A stretch of DNA of 64,000 nucleotides from positions 4,278,001-4,342,000 of the forward strand of contig NZ_LR134290.1 in NCBI RefSeq assembly GCF_900636545.1, given 5' to 3'. Each line of letters starts with the position of its first letter. Within the stretch, counting starts at the first letter, position 1. Of the stretch, positions 1-9,154 are shown one piece after another. The notes under the pieces were generated by a model. That model worked only from the letters and a program-made list of their open reading frames with translations. It did no database searches and was not told the DNA's origin. Both the position numbers and the translations under genes were made by a program. The stretch is from Pseudomonas mendocina (GTDB lineage Bacteria; Pseudomonadota; Gammaproteobacteria; Pseudomonadales; Pseudomonadaceae).

Positions 1-994
1 CGACCAGCGCCAGGGTACGACCGGCATCGGCGGCGCTGACCAGCGGCTGCGCCTGGCCACGGGCGACCTCGATGAAATGCAGGAGCTGACGGCGCAAGGC
101 TTCGTCGGCGTCGAAGCGCTCATGCACCTGCTGCAGCGGCTGATGCCAACCGGCGCCGGCCTCGGAGTAGTGCCAGCATTTGAGCTGCGGAATGCTCAGG
201 GCACCATGCGTGCCAGCGAGCAGGTAGCAGGGTTGGTCGGCCTGGCGCGGGTAGACCGGGTTCTCGCCCGATGTCAGCTCCCAGCTCCAGGGCGCCGCGG
301 CGGCGTCAGAGCCGGTAAGGCTGCCCAGCGCACCGCCTTCGAACTGCAGTAGCACCGCAGCGCTGTCCTCATTGGCGAAGCCACGCACGCCGTTGCTGGT
401 GATGGCCTGCACCTGGCGCACCTCGCCGCACAGGTGGCGCAGTAGATCGAGGTCATGAATCAGATTGGTCAGCAACATCCCGGCACCGGCCTCGCGGCGC
501 CATGGAATGTCGTAGTAACTGTCGGGCTTTTGCACCTGCCATAGCGCAGTCACCGTAGTCAGCCGTCCCAGCGTGCCTTGCTCGATCAGCTCACGTGCTC
601 GGGCGATCAGCGGGTTGTGCCGGCGATGATGACCGACCAGCACCGGCACGCCAGTGCGCTCGCTGGCCAATACCAGCTCGCGCACTTCATCCAGGTACAC
701 GCCTACCGGTTTTTCCAGCAGCACCGGCACGCCGGCGGCGATGCAGTCGAGCGCGGTGCTGACGTGCAGGGCGTTGGGGTTGGCGACGATCACCGCTTCG
801 GGACGAGCCTCGTCCAGCATCTGCCGGTAGTCGGCGAAATACGCCACGCCGCACTCAGCGGCGAACGCCTCGGCCTGCGGGCCGGGGTCGGCGATGGCGC
901 ACAGCTGCGCTTCGGCGAGTGTCTGCAGGTGCTGGTGATGCTGACGGCCCATGACACCGGCGCCGATCAAGGCAATACGCAAGGGGGAAGTCAC
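1..994 (-). CDS. Gfo/Idh/MocA-family NAD(P)-dependent oxidoreductase, C-terminus cut by window edge
   Basis: About 331 residues are visible from a GTG start at 994; the 3' end lies outside the window. An N-terminal Rossmann loop reads ALIGAGVMGRQHH (about residues 8-20), an EKP triplet sits at 94-96, and NLIHDLDLL near residue 178 carries the usual family histidine/aspartate. These are hallmarks of Gfo/Idh/MocA dehydrogenases, which oxidise or reduce hydroxyls on sugars, inositols or cyclic diols. No ATG lies suitably upstream, and GAGGA precedes the GTG. A GGAAC-N3-GTTCT palindrome sits about 70 bp upstream and recurs before the flavoprotein gene at 9452, suggesting shared control by the neighbouring IclR protein. 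The substrate cannot be read from sequence; a cyclic acid is a guess from context. Confidence 0.8.
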   Translation of the reverse strand, partial: MTSPLRIALIGAGVMGRQHHQHLQTLAEAQLCAIADPGPQAEAFAAECGVAYFADYRQMLDEARPEAVIVANPNALHVSTALDCIAAGVPVLLEKPVGVYLDEVRELVLASERTGVPVLVGHHRRHNPLIARARELIEQGTLGRLTTVTALWQVQKPDSYYDIPWRREAGAGMLLTNLIHDLDLLRHLCGEVRQVQAITSNGVRGFANEDSAAVLLQFEGGALGSLTGSDAAAAPWSWELTSGENPVYPRQADQPCYLLAGTHGALSIPQLKCWHYSEAGAGWHQPLQQVHERFDADEALRRQLLHFIEVARGQAQPLVSAADAGRTLALV

Positions 995-1059
995 GCGTTG
1001 ATCCTCTTGTTGTCGTGCTCGCGTGGGTGCGCCGGATGCAGCGGGCGCCTTTTTAATAT

Positions 1060-1076
1060 TTAGAACTTAGTTCCAA
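1060..1076. promoter_or_regulatory. Candidate operator (AGAAC-TTA-GTTCC) upstream of the Gfo/Idh gene
   Basis: The plus strand reads AGAACTTAGTTCC, an imperfect palindrome (minus strand GGAACTAAGTTCT), in an A/T-rich stretch 66-82 bp before the GTG at 994. The same half-sites with a 3-bp spacer occur at 9413-9425. IclR-family regulators bind palindromes of this size, and an IclR gene lies next door. The assignment is inference. Confidence 0.4.
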
Positions 1077-1181
1077 AAAATCTGCAAGACGAAAATTCGA
1101 GGCGTGCGACAGCCTAGGAACTAGCGTGGCAGGCTCATTGAGCGAAGCCCCCTCCGCAACGTCAAAACGTGATTAATAATG

Positions 1182-1291
1182 CGTGGGAGGGGCTTTAGCC
1201 GCGACAAAGGCTCGCGGCTAAAGCCCCTCCCACGTTTTTGTGCTGATTGCTACCCGGCTCGGCCGAATCGCGGCTGAAGCCGCTCCTACGA
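1182..1291. repeat. REP-like palindrome cluster between the Gfo/Idh and iclR genes
   Basis: Positions 1182-1204 and 1212-1234 form a perfect 23-bp inverted repeat with a 7-nt loop, followed by TTTTTG. A third, diverged copy in the orientation of the right arm is at 1265-1289. The gap 995-1318 holds only this and the candidate operator. Related units occur at 9155-9275 and 22899-22975. The T-run could make the hairpin a plus-strand terminator, but no plus-strand gene precedes it. Confidence 0.75.
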
Positions 1292-1318
1292 CAGGGGGGC
1301 GGTGCAGTGGTCAGCCGA

Positions 1319-2095
1319 TCAGGCGAACAACTCGGAGGCAGGGCTGGCGGCGGACAGTTCGGCGACGGCGGCCAGCAACTCAGGCGCCAGTTGCTCGATA
1401 CGCGTCAGAGGCAGACGTGCGCTGGGGCCGGCAATGCTCAGCACACCGATCACCCGCTCTTCGACAGGGTGGCGCACCACGGCGGCCAATGCCGCAGTGC
1501 CAAGCGATGAACTTTCCATGACCCAGGCATAGCCCTGCTGGCGCGCCAGGGCCAGGCGCTGCAGCAGCTCCTGCTCGCTGCGCGGCGCATTGGGACCGAA
1601 CTCTGTGGGGTCGGCCACACCTTGTCGCGCCACCAGCGCCAAGGCCTCGGCATCGCTCATGCTGGCCAGCCAGGCATGCCCGGAGGCGGTGTAAAACAGC
1701 GGTGCGTCACGCCCCATGTCGGGATCGTAGCGCAGGCCGGAACGAGCGCCCTGGCTCTTGGCGATCCAGGTCTGGCGCTCACCTTCGATCACGCCCAGGC
1801 GCACCAGCTCGCCGCTGCTCTCGGCCAGGCTATCGAGGATCGGCTGCACCACGTCGGCACCGCTGTTGGCCAGGTAGCGAAAACCCAGTGCCACCAGCTT
1901 GGTGGAAAGCCGATAACGGCTGGTAAGTGCATCCTGGCGTACGTAACCCAGGCGAATCAGCTCGGCGAGCATGCGATGCGTGGCGCTTTTGGGGATATCC
2001 AGCTCATCGGCCAATGCCTGCATCTGCACGCCACGGGCGTCCCGAGTGAGGCTTTCGAGAAGGCTGAACGCACGTTCGATCTGACTGCCGGCCAT
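1319..2095 (-). CDS. IclR-family transcriptional regulator
   Basis: 258 residues, normal for IclR proteins. Residues 1-65 form a winged helix-turn-helix (SQIERAFSLLESL, then ADELDIPKSATHRMLAELI), and the rest is the IclR effector domain (LGVIEGERQTWIAKS; FYTASGHAWLASM; WVMESSSLGTAALAAVV). The ATG at 2095 follows AGGA. It is transcribed away from the tctBAC operon and lies between that operon and the Gfo/Idh gene, so it probably senses the substrate that this block handles. It is distinct from the PcaR-like IclR protein at 27478-28323. Ligand and sites are unknown; candidates are the GGAAC palindromes at 1060 and 9413 and the sites at 2239 and 2284. Confidence 0.88.
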   Translation of the reverse strand: MAGSQIERAFSLLESLTRDARGVQMQALADELDIPKSATHRMLAELIRLGYVRQDALTSRYRLSTKLVALGFRYLANSGADVVQPILDSLAESSGELVRLGVIEGERQTWIAKSQGARSGLRYDPDMGRDAPLFYTASGHAWLASMSDAEALALVARQGVADPTEFGPNAPRSEQELLQRLALARQQGYAWVMESSSLGTAALAAVVRHPVEERVIGVLSIAGPSARLPLTRIEQLAPELLAAVAELSAASPASELFA

Positions 2096-2238
2096 GAGAG
2101 AGTCCTGGGAAATTTGCGCCGATTCTAAGAGACAAGCGCCCGCCGATGCGAGCCAGACGGGTGTCTGCCTCTGGATGCTGAGCCACGGACGCGCGATACT
2201 GCCGGGGCAAGTCGTAATGTACTAACCAGTTCGTTCTC

Positions 2239-2253
2239 GTTCGGTTATCGAAC
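2239..2253. promoter_or_regulatory. PcaR-type 15-bp box upstream of tctBAC and iclR
   Basis: The sequence GTTCGGTTATCGAAC has perfect 5-bp arms. Its reverse complement matches the Pseudomonas PcaR consensus GTTCGATAATCGCAC at 13 of 15 positions, quoted from memory of the family. It lies in the 554-bp gap between iclR and tctB. It could bind PcaR (gene at 27478) or the local IclR protein. Confidence 0.5.
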
Positions 2254-2283
2254 AAAACCCCATTTAGCGAATTGAAATGGCCA

Positions 2284-2312
2284 GTGTGGTCGGCCCACTA
2301 TTCCGACCACAC
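2284..2312. promoter_or_regulatory. 10-bp perfect inverted repeat with 9-bp spacer in the iclR-tctB gap
   Basis: GTGTGGTCGG at 2284-2293 and CCGACCACAC at 2303-2312 are exact reverse complements, and the flanks extend the match with one mismatch. It lies about 340 bp before tctB. It could be an operator or an RNA hairpin in the tct leader. No T-run follows, so a simple terminator is unlikely. Confidence 0.45.
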
Positions 2313-2393
2313 CTGAAAACGAAGTGATCTTCTGCCTGGTGCATCATGCTTCGAATGTTTCAGCAGCCAATAAATATAAGAAGGTCAATTGTC

Positions 2394-2609
2394 ATGTCAC
2401 AGCCTATGCACTTGCGTGCCCCGGCCTCCCATGCCACCGCCCGGGCTACGTCTCGCCCAGCTACCAGCTCGTTGCTCGACGACTGGTCATCCCTATCGAC
2501 GCTAGCCATGCCCGTCCTCGCCCCTGCCTGTCATGACATGCACAGGAGCTTTCGGCCGCGCCTGATCAGCTCGCTGCTTGCCAGACTGCTGCCTGCGCGC
2601 AAAGCCTGA
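2394..2609 (+). CDS. Possible small protein of unknown function upstream of tctB
   Basis: An open frame of 71 residues begins MSQPMHLRAPASHATARA and ends in a basic tail (RPRLISSLLARLLPARKA). An AAGGT lies about 10 nt before the ATG. I do not recognise the sequence. Low complexity and high Ala, Ser and Arg content are also typical of chance frames in this GC-rich DNA. If real, it would be co-transcribed with tctBAC, 40 bp before tctB. Conservation across relatives would decide. Confidence 0.22.
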   Translation: MSQPMHLRAPASHATARATSRPATSSLLDDWSSLSTLAMPVLAPACHDMHRSFRPRLISSLLARLLPARKA

Positions 2610-2649
2610 CTCAGCCCCTTACCCTCCCCCATTCTGTCGGAGCGATAGC

Positions 2650-3120
2650 ATGAACAAGACAGACAAGATGCTGGTCGGCGAGCGCACGTTCTGCGCCCTG
2701 CTACTGGTATTCAGCCTGGTGATCTTCTACCTGGCCTACCAGATTTCCGGCTTCTCCTCGGCCAACTCTCCAGGCGCCTTTCCCATCGGTGTGGCGCTGG
2801 TGATGATCCTGTCGGCGGTGAAGATTGCCTTCGAACTGCTCGGCAAGGCGCGGCCCGACTGCAGTGGCTGGCTCGATGCAGCCCAGCAGTTTCGCCTTCA
2901 GCACTTTCCCAAGCGCACGTTGATCTTCGGCCTGCTGGCCGTGATCTATCTGGCCGCCATCCAGTGGGCCAGCTTCTATGTCAGCACCTTCCTATTCCTG
3001 GTACTGGCAATCGTCTACCTGCGCGGCGGCCGCGTGCTGAACGCGGTTTGCGTGGCCGTGGCCCTTCTGATCGTGATCTACCTGCTGTTCAGCCTGGCTT
3101 TCAGCGTTTACCTGCCATAA
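2650..3120 (+). CDS. tctB: Tripartite tricarboxylate transporter small membrane subunit (TctB family)
   Basis: 156 residues from the ATG at 2650, where the protein reads MNKTDKMLVGERTF and GGAG lies 7 nt upstream; the frame extends further upstream without a ribosome site. Four hydrophobic segments are visible (about residues 15-35, 42-60, 85-105 and 115-150), the pattern of the four-helix TctB subunit. TctB works with TctA to import carboxylates delivered by a TctC binding protein. The next gene, tctA, begins 13 bp downstream. Order here is B-A-C rather than the better-known C-B-A. The substrate is undetermined; aromatic acids such as terephthalate are handled by some members. Confidence 0.85.
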   Translation: MNKTDKMLVGERTFCALLLVFSLVIFYLAYQISGFSSANSPGAFPIGVALVMILSAVKIAFELLGKARPDCSGWLDAAQQFRLQHFPKRTLIFGLLAVIYLAAIQWASFYVSTFLFLVLAIVYLRGGRVLNAVCVAVALLIVIYLLFSLAFSVYLP

Positions 3121-3133
3121 CGAGGCTCCCGAG

Positions 3134-4648
3134 ATGAGCGATACCTTTTCCTACTTGCTGATGGCCTGGAGCGATCCGCAGTTGCTGATGCTGACGGCAC
3201 TGGGCACCTTTGCCGGCATTTATATCGGCGCTATCCCGGGCCTGTCGGTGACCATGGCAGTGTCCATCCTGGTGTCCTTCACCTTCTCCTGGGACGTCAA
3301 CGACGCCCTGGCGCTGATCGTCGGCATTTTCATCGGTGGTGTGTATGGCGGCTCACGCAGCGCCATTCTGCTGAATATTCCCGGCGGTCCATCGTCGGTC
3401 GCCACCTCGTTCGATGGTTACCCGCTGGCCCAGCAGGGCGAAGCCGGTCGCGCCATCGGCCTGAGCACCGTGATGTCGGTAGTGGGCGGCCTGGTGGGTA
3501 CCATCGTCCTGGCCAGCGCCGCGCCGGTGATCGGTGATCTGGCCTTGAAGTTCGCCCCGCGTGACTACTTCCTGGTCGCCGCCATTGGCCTGCTGCTGGT
3601 CGGTAGCCTGGCCGAAGGCTCGCTGGCCAAAGGCATCTTCGCCGCAGCACTGGGTGCGATCATCGGTCTGGTGGGCATGGACCCGGTCACCGCCGAAGGG
3701 CGCTTCACTCTCGGTCAGGTCGAACTGATGGGCGGCATCCACTACGTGGTTCTGATGATCGGCCTGTTCGGCGTCGCCGAAGTCTTCTATCAACTGCATA
3801 ACCTGGATGCGCCGGTAACACGCCAGGTGGTGGACAAGATCATTCCGTCCTTCGCCATGGTGCTGAAGTTCCTGCCACTGTCGATCCGTACTTCGATCAT
3901 CGGCGTGGTAGTGGGTGTACTGCCGGGCGTGGGTGGCGACATCGCCGCGCTGATGGCCTACGACCACGCCAAGCGCACCGTGAAGAACCCGACCAAACCC
4001 TTCGGCAAGGGCGCCTACGAAGGCCTGGTCGCACCGGAAACCGCCAACAGCGCGGCCGTCGGTGGCGCTTATGTGCCCATGCTGACCCTGGGCATGCCGG
4101 GCGACGCGGTCACGGCGGTGATCATCGGCGCACTGGTGATCCACGGCCTCAACCCCGGCCCGATGCTGATGGTGGAAAACCCACACATCTTCTACTTCAC
4201 CGTCGGCAACCTGCTGCTGGCCAACATCTTCCTGCTGATCTTCGGCCTGATGGGCATCAAGCTGTTCGCCAAGTTCGTCGAGATGCCCAAGGCCGTGCTG
4301 ATTCCGCTGATCCTGGTGCTCTGCGTGGTCGGCACCTACTCGATCAACAGCAGCATGACCGAGGTGTACTGGATGCTCGGCTTCGGTGTGCTCGGCTACC
4401 TGCTGAAGATCTTCGGCTTCCAGATGGGCCCGATCATCCTCGGCGCCATCCTCGGCCCGCTGATGGATACCTCGTACCGTCAGGCCATGTCCTCAGCCGG
4501 CGATCACCCCGGGGAACTGCTGCAGGGTCTGGTCACCAGCCCGCTGTCGCTGATCCTGACCAGCGCGGTAGTGCTGATCCTGCTGGGCAATACCCCGCTA
4601 CTGAAGAAACTCAAGAGCAAGTTCAGCCCGGCTTCGACGCGCGGCTGA
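3134..4648 (+). CDS. tctA: Tripartite tricarboxylate transporter large permease subunit (TctA family)
   Basis: 504 residues, the usual TctA length, with roughly 10-12 transmembrane segments. Family motifs include GAIPGLSVTMAVSILV near the N-terminus, GGVYGGSRSAILLNIPG near residue 70, GVLPGVGGDIAALMAYD in the middle and LTLGMPGDAVTAVIIG later; these duplicated Gly/Pro-rich hairpins are diagnostic. The ATG at 3134 follows GAGG. TctA is the main channel subunit in the inner membrane, using an ion gradient. It lies between tctB and tctC in one plus-strand operon. Confidence 0.93.
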   Translation: MSDTFSYLLMAWSDPQLLMLTALGTFAGIYIGAIPGLSVTMAVSILVSFTFSWDVNDALALIVGIFIGGVYGGSRSAILLNIPGGPSSVATSFDGYPLAQQGEAGRAIGLSTVMSVVGGLVGTIVLASAAPVIGDLALKFAPRDYFLVAAIGLLLVGSLAEGSLAKGIFAAALGAIIGLVGMDPVTAEGRFTLGQVELMGGIHYVVLMIGLFGVAEVFYQLHNLDAPVTRQVVDKIIPSFAMVLKFLPLSIRTSIIGVVVGVLPGVGGDIAALMAYDHAKRTVKNPTKPFGKGAYEGLVAPETANSAAVGGAYVPMLTLGMPGDAVTAVIIGALVIHGLNPGPMLMVENPHIFYFTVGNLLLANIFLLIFGLMGIKLFAKFVEMPKAVLIPLILVLCVVGTYSINSSMTEVYWMLGFGVLGYLLKIFGFQMGPIILGAILGPLMDTSYRQAMSSAGDHPGELLQGLVTSPLSLILTSAVVLILLGNTPLLKKLKSKFSPASTRG

Positions 4649-4716
4649 TACCCGGTTTCACCAGGCGTGCCCCGGCCTACAGGGGCTCACAACAACAACC
4701 GATGGAGAGTCTCCAC

Positions 4717-5718
4717 ATGTTCAAATCGTTACTGACTGGCGCCGCTCTCGGACTCAGCGCCCTCACCATGGCTCTGCCAGCCCACGCCGAATACCCCGAG
4801 CGCAGCATCCAGGCGGTCATTCCCTGGGGTGCAGGTGGCGCCACCGACAACGTCATGCGCAGCCTGACTCCGTACGTGGAGAAAGAGCTGGGCGGCAAGT
4901 TCATCCTCAACAACCGTCCGGGCGGCACTGCCGTGATCGGCAGCACCTTCGTCAAGACCCAGCGTCCCGACGGCTACACCGTTCTGCTCGGCGCCGAGAA
5001 CCCGCAGCTGTACAAGGTGCTGAAACTGGCTGACTTCGACTACGCCGACTTCTACCCGGTGAGCATCATCGGCCAGAACGTGGTGGTGATCGCTGCCAAC
5101 GCCGACGCGCCGTTCAACAACATGGCCGAGCTGCTGGCCGCCGCCAAGGCCAATCCGGACACCCTGCGTATGGGCTCCACCGGCGCCGGTGGCCTGCCGA
5201 GCACTGTCAGCGCGATGATCAACGCAGTCGACGAATTGAAAGTGCGTGAAGTGACCTTCGGCGGCGACGGCCCCGGCATCACCGCGCTGATGGGCAACCA
5301 TATCGACTTCATGCCGCTGAGCCTGGCCGCCGCGCGCGAGCTGGTACGCAGCGGCAAGCTCAAGGCCCTGGCTGTGTTCGCCACCGAGGAAACCCCGGAG
5401 CTGCCGGGCGTAGAGCCGATCACCAAGTCGCTGCCGGCCATCGCCGAGTACCTGCCGTGGGGTCCGTTCTGGGGCGCCTTCGTGCGCAAGGACACCCCGG
5501 ATGACGTCAAGCAGAAGCTGGTCGAAGCCTATGCCAAGGCCGTGGCCAACCCCGAGTTCCAGGGCTTCCTGAAGAACTTCGGTGCGCAGAGCCTGAACCT
5601 CAACGGTGCCGAGGCCGAGGAATTCCTCAAGCGCTGGCAGTCGGTTACCACCTGGTCGATGTATAAGGCCAAGGCCATCGAGATTTCCCCGGACTCGGTC
5701 GGCATCGCCAAGCCCTGA
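4717..5718 (+). CDS. tctC: Tripartite tricarboxylate transporter periplasmic binding protein (TctC/Bug family)
   Basis: 333 residues from the ATG at 4717 (MFKSLLTGAALGLSAL); an ATG 15 bp earlier overlaps the GGAGAG ribosome site and is less likely. A signal peptide ends at AHA/EYPERSIQ. The mature start reads AVIPWGAGGATDNVMR and is followed by NNRPGGTAVIGSTFV, both typical of Bug-type solute receptors that bind carboxylates. It sits 68 bp after tctA, with a GC-rich hairpin (5730-5755) just downstream before the porin gene. Confidence 0.9.
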   Translation: MFKSLLTGAALGLSALTMALPAHAEYPERSIQAVIPWGAGGATDNVMRSLTPYVEKELGGKFILNNRPGGTAVIGSTFVKTQRPDGYTVLLGAENPQLYKVLKLADFDYADFYPVSIIGQNVVVIAANADAPFNNMAELLAAAKANPDTLRMGSTGAGGLPSTVSAMINAVDELKVREVTFGGDGPGITALMGNHIDFMPLSLAAARELVRSGKLKALAVFATEETPELPGVEPITKSLPAIAEYLPWGPFWGAFVRKDTPDDVKQKLVEAYAKAVANPEFQGFLKNFGAQSLNLNGAEAEEFLKRWQSVTTWSMYKAKAIEISPDSVGIAKP

Positions 5719-5729
5719 TTTCTTGAACC

Positions 5730-5755
5730 GCCGCCGGCCAGTTTGAACCGGCGGC
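5730..5755 (+). terminator. Intercistronic hairpin between tctC and the porin gene
   Basis: Arms GCCGCCGG (5730-5737) and CCGGCGGC (5748-5755) pair perfectly around a 10-nt loop. Only a weak pyrimidine tract follows (CCTCCCTTATTTCTG). It may partly terminate transcription or protect the tct mRNA end. Confidence 0.4.
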
Positions 5756-5837
5756 CCTCCCTTATTTCTGCTGTATCTGCGCACGCGGAGGGGTTCGTGC
5801 GCTCCGAAGAATCTGTCAACAAAGAGGTACAACAACA

Positions 5838-7097
5838 ATGAAATCCACTCTTAACCATCTGCTGCCTAGCGCTCTGGCTCTGGCCGTCATCGCCGCTCTG
5901 CCTGTCGGTAGCGTTCACGCCGCCGGCTTCGTCGAAGACGCCAAGGTCACCCTCGGCCTGCGCAACTACTACTTCAACCGTAACTTCCTCAACCAGACCC
6001 AGAACGGTCAGGGTCATGCCGAAGGCTGGACCCAGAGCTTCATTCTCGACGCCCGCTCCGGCTACACCGAAGGCACCGTCGGTTTCGGCCTCGACGTGCT
6101 CGGCCTGTACTCGGTGAAGCTCGACGGTGGCCGCGGCACCACCGGTAGCCAGTTGACTCCCGTGCACGACGACGGACGCCAGGCTGACGACTTCGGCCGT
6201 ACCGCCGTGGCGGCGAAAGCCAAGATTTCCAAGACCGAACTGAAGGTCGGTGAGTGGTTCGCCGTGCTGCCAATCCTGCGTGCTGACGACGGCCGCTCGC
6301 TGCCGCAAACCTTCCAGGGTGCCCAGTTGACCTCCAACGAGATCGACGGCCTGACCCTGTACGGTGGCCAGTTCTGGAAGAACAGCCAGCGTAACGATGC
6401 CAGCCGCGAAGAAATGTCCTTCACCCTCAATAACGTCAAATACGAAGGTGATGATTTCAACTTCGCTGGCGGCGAATACCGTTTCAACGGCAACAACACC
6501 ATGGTCGGCGTCTGGCATGCGCGCCTCGAAGACGTCTACAAGCAGAGTTATGTGCAACTGACCCACAGCCAACCGGTCGGTGACTGGGTGCTAGGCGCGA
6601 ACCTGGGCTACGTCAACGGCAAGGAAGAAGGCGCGGCCAAGGCCGGCAAGCTGGACAATAAGGTTTACCAAGGCGCGCTGACCGCCAAGACTGGTAACAA
6701 CAGCTTCATGGTGGCCTACCAGCGTCTGAGCGGCGATACCAAGTTCATGCGTATCGACGGCGCTAGCGGCGGCACTCTGGTCAACGATGGCTTCACCAAC
6801 AGCTATGACAACCCGGAAGAACGTTCCTGGCAGGTTCGCCACGACTACAACTTCGCCGGCCTCGGCATTCCGGGCCTGACCCTGATGAACCGCTACGTCA
6901 GCGGCTTCAACATCCACACCGGCGGCCGTACCGATGCCGAAGAATGGGGCCGCGAATCCGAACTGGCCTACACCTTCCAGGAAGGCACTCTGAAGAACCT
7001 CAGCGTGCGCTGGCGTAACTCGGACGTGCGTCGCGACGTGGGTGCCGATCTGCACGAGAACCGTCTGATCATCAACTACCCGCTTTCGCTCCTGTAA
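5838..7097 (+). CDS. OprD-family outer-membrane porin
   Basis: 419 residues with a signal peptide (cleavage near VHAAGFVEDAKVTLGLRN). The mature start with the LGLRNYYFNRNF motif, the SRSGYTEGTVGFGLDVLGLY block, and a C-terminal strand ending NYPLSLL fit the 18-strand OprD/OccK fold. OprD porins admit specific small anionic solutes across the outer membrane. AAAGAGGT precedes the ATG. Following tctBAC directly, it probably supplies the same substrate to the periplasm. It ends before a clear terminator at 7148-7175. Two more OprD proteins are in this window. Confidence 0.92.
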   Translation: MKSTLNHLLPSALALAVIAALPVGSVHAAGFVEDAKVTLGLRNYYFNRNFLNQTQNGQGHAEGWTQSFILDARSGYTEGTVGFGLDVLGLYSVKLDGGRGTTGSQLTPVHDDGRQADDFGRTAVAAKAKISKTELKVGEWFAVLPILRADDGRSLPQTFQGAQLTSNEIDGLTLYGGQFWKNSQRNDASREEMSFTLNNVKYEGDDFNFAGGEYRFNGNNTMVGVWHARLEDVYKQSYVQLTHSQPVGDWVLGANLGYVNGKEEGAAKAGKLDNKVYQGALTAKTGNNSFMVAYQRLSGDTKFMRIDGASGGTLVNDGFTNSYDNPEERSWQVRHDYNFAGLGIPGLTLMNRYVSGFNIHTGGRTDAEEWGRESELAYTFQEGTLKNLSVRWRNSDVRRDVGADLHENRLIINYPLSLL

Positions 7098-7147
7098 GCA
7101 TCACGCGACATCGCTGCACAAGTGACTCCTAGTGTTACGGCACGTTC

Positions 7148-7175
7148 AGCCCGTCCTCGTGACGGGCTTTTTTTT
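7148..7175 (+). terminator. Rho-independent terminator after the OprD gene
   Basis: AGCCCGTC (7148-7155) pairs with GACGGGCT (7161-7168) around a 5-nt loop and runs into eight T residues. It closes the tctBAC-porin unit 30 bp before the chemoreceptor gene. Confidence 0.9.
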
Positions 7176-7204
7176 GATGTGCACCTGTTCGAGGAAGTAC
7201 CACC

Positions 7205-9136
7205 ATGCGCTGGATTATCGAACGCTGCGCCGACCTCAAGGTCGGGCACAAGCTTCTGCTGGGCTTTTCACTGGTCATGCTGCTGACCCTGGCTGTGGCC
7301 CTGGGTGGCTGGCGCACCGCCAGCGATATCCTCGGGCATGCCGGCCAATCGATTCGGGTAGCAGACCTGAAACAACAGATCCTGCAGCTACGCCTGCTGG
7401 AAAAGGATTACCTGCTGGCACCGCTGGCAGGCCACGAAGCGGCCATTACCGATCAGCACACGGCTATTGCCGAACAATTGGCGGCCCTTCCGACCGGGGC
7501 CGAACAGCTACAACTGTTGCTGGGCAACGACGCTTATCAGCAGCAATTCGCCCAGCTGCGCTCGACACAGTCACAGGCCGGTACTGCGCAGACCGGCATG
7601 GCGATACGCGCCGACGAAGCGCTGATCCAGTTCGAGATGGTCGCTCAGGACCAGTTCAACCTGCTTCGCGACCAACTGTTCGAAGGCCAGGCAGGCACCC
7701 AGAGCGGCGTCGATCAGGCCGAGGCGGCGGCGCGCCTGAGCCAGAATCTGTTGCAGCTGCGCCTGGCGGAAAGCCAGTTCATCCTTCGTGCAGACGATGC
7801 CGACGTCGAACTCTGGCAGACACGTTTTACCCATATGACCGACGCGGCCCAGCAACTGCGCGTACAACTCGCAGCGCTGCAGCAGGCATCGCTGGACGAA
7901 GCCCTGCGAGCGCTCGACAGCTATCGAGAATCCTTCGAACACTATCGCCAGAGCCGCGAGGCCGAACAGCGGAGTCGCCAGCAACTGACCGACCTGGCAC
8001 AAGGCATGCTGCAGCATGGCAGCGCCCTGCAACAGCATCAGCAGCACAACATGCAGGAGGGCAACCGCCAATCCCTGCAAACCCTTGCACTGCTGACCAC
8101 TGCTGCATTGCTGCTGGCGCTGCTCGCCAGTTGGCTGATCCGCCGCCTGATCGTCGGCCCGCTACAGAACTGTCTGTTACTGGCCCAGCAAGTCGCCGCT
8201 GGCGACCTCAGCGGCACTCGCACAGCCATAGGCCGCGACGAGGTCGGTCAACTGCTGGGGGCACTGCAAAGCATGCGTGACCACCTGCGCGATCTGATCG
8301 GGCAGATCGGCGGCAGCGCGACACAGATCGCTGCCGCGGCCGAGCAACTCTCGGCGGTCAGCGAGCAGACCCGCGCCGGTGTGCGCGAGCAGAGCGAGGA
8401 ATCCAACCAGACCGCCTGTGCCATGCAACAGATGGTTGCCAGCGTGCAGCAGGTAGCCGGCGATGCCGGGCAGGCCTCACAGGCGGCGCAGCAGGCAGAA
8501 CGGCAAGCTCGCGATGGCGACCGACAGGTACGCCAGGTCATCGAACAGATCGAGCGCCTGGCCAGTGAAGTCGTACAGAGCGGCCAGACCGTCGATCAGG
8601 TGCAGGGCGAGAGCCAGCGCATCGGCAGCGTGCTGGACGTGATCAAGGCAGTCGCCGAACAGACCAACCTGCTGGCACTCAACGCAGCCATCGAGGCGGC
8701 CCGCGCCGGAGAGCAAGGCCGCGGTTTCGCCGTGGTCGCCGATGAGGTTCGCGCACTGGCACGCCGTACTCAGGACTCCACCAGTGAGATCGAGGCACTG
8801 ATCACCAGCCTGCAGAGCCGGGTACACAAGGCCGTTGCTCAAACGCAGACCAGCCAGAGCTTGAGCCAGGATGCAGTGAGCAGCGTGGAGCGCACCGGCC
8901 AGAGCCTCGCCCATATCAATCGGGCGGTTGCTTTGATCGAACAAATGAACCAGCAAATCGCCAGCGCCGCCGAGCAGCAAAGTGCGGTGGCCATGGAGAT
9001 CAACCGCAGCTTGGACAACGTACGTAGCATCGGCGAACAAAGTGCGAGCGCCACCGAGCAGACCGCCCTGTCCAGCGCTGAATTGGCCAGGCTCGGCGGT
9101 GAACTGCAGGAACGCATCGGCCGTTTCCGCAGTTGA
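7205..9136 (+). CDS. Methyl-accepting chemotaxis protein with a helical bimodular (HBM-like) sensor region
   Basis: 643 residues. A first transmembrane helix (about 15-37) is followed by a roughly 250-residue, almost all-helical, Gln/Leu-rich periplasmic region; the second helix lies near 292-318, followed by HAMP and a long signalling domain. The hairpin tip motif ([20 protein letters not shown], near 487-506) is intact. The size and helical nature of the sensor region fit the HBM class seen in Pseudomonas receptors for organic acids. It probably directs movement toward the ring or carboxylic acid that this block imports. It has its own start after the terminator at 7148. Confidence 0.9.
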   Translation: MRWIIERCADLKVGHKLLLGFSLVMLLTLAVALGGWRTASDILGHAGQSIRVADLKQQILQLRLLEKDYLLAPLAGHEAAITDQHTAIAEQLAALPTGAEQLQLLLGNDAYQQQFAQLRSTQSQAGTAQTGMAIRADEALIQFEMVAQDQFNLLRDQLFEGQAGTQSGVDQAEAAARLSQNLLQLRLAESQFILRADDADVELWQTRFTHMTDAAQQLRVQLAALQQASLDEALRALDSYRESFEHYRQSREAEQRSRQQLTDLAQGMLQHGSALQQHQQHNMQEGNRQSLQTLALLTTAALLLALLASWLIRRLIVGPLQNCLLLAQQVAAGDLSGTRTAIGRDEVGQLLGALQSMRDHLRDLIGQIGGSATQIAAAAEQLSAVSEQTRAGVREQSEESNQTACAMQQMVASVQQVAGDAGQASQAAQQAERQARDGDRQVRQVIEQIERLASEVVQSGQTVDQVQGESQRIGSVLDVIKAVAEQTNLLALNAAIEAARAGEQGRGFAVVADEVRALARRTQDSTSEIEALITSLQSRVHKAVAQTQTSQSLSQDAVSSVERTGQSLAHINRAVALIEQMNQQIASAAEQQSAVAMEINRSLDNVRSIGEQSASATEQTALSSAELARLGGELQERIGRFRS

Positions 9137-9154
9137 GGCAGAACGCTGCATTTC

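Noticed and set aside
1182..1239. Intrinsic terminator for a plus-strand gene
   Set aside because: The hairpin and T-run look right, but no plus-strand gene precedes it; it is better read as a REP doublet.
2324..2536. 70-residue frame in the iclR-tctB gap
   Set aside because: No ribosome site, overlaps the slightly better 2394-2609 candidate, and no recognisable features.
3353..4186. Long antisense frame within tctA (and similar ones in 12475-13839, 14102-15241 and 57000-58109)
   Set aside because: Same cause: mirror frames of strongly coding GC-rich genes, with no ribosome site and composition unlike proteins.
7132..8280. Plus-strand frame overlapping the terminator and the start of the chemoreceptor
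   Set aside because: Arg, Pro and Ala-rich, begins inside a terminator, and lies in a different frame from the convincing chemoreceptor.
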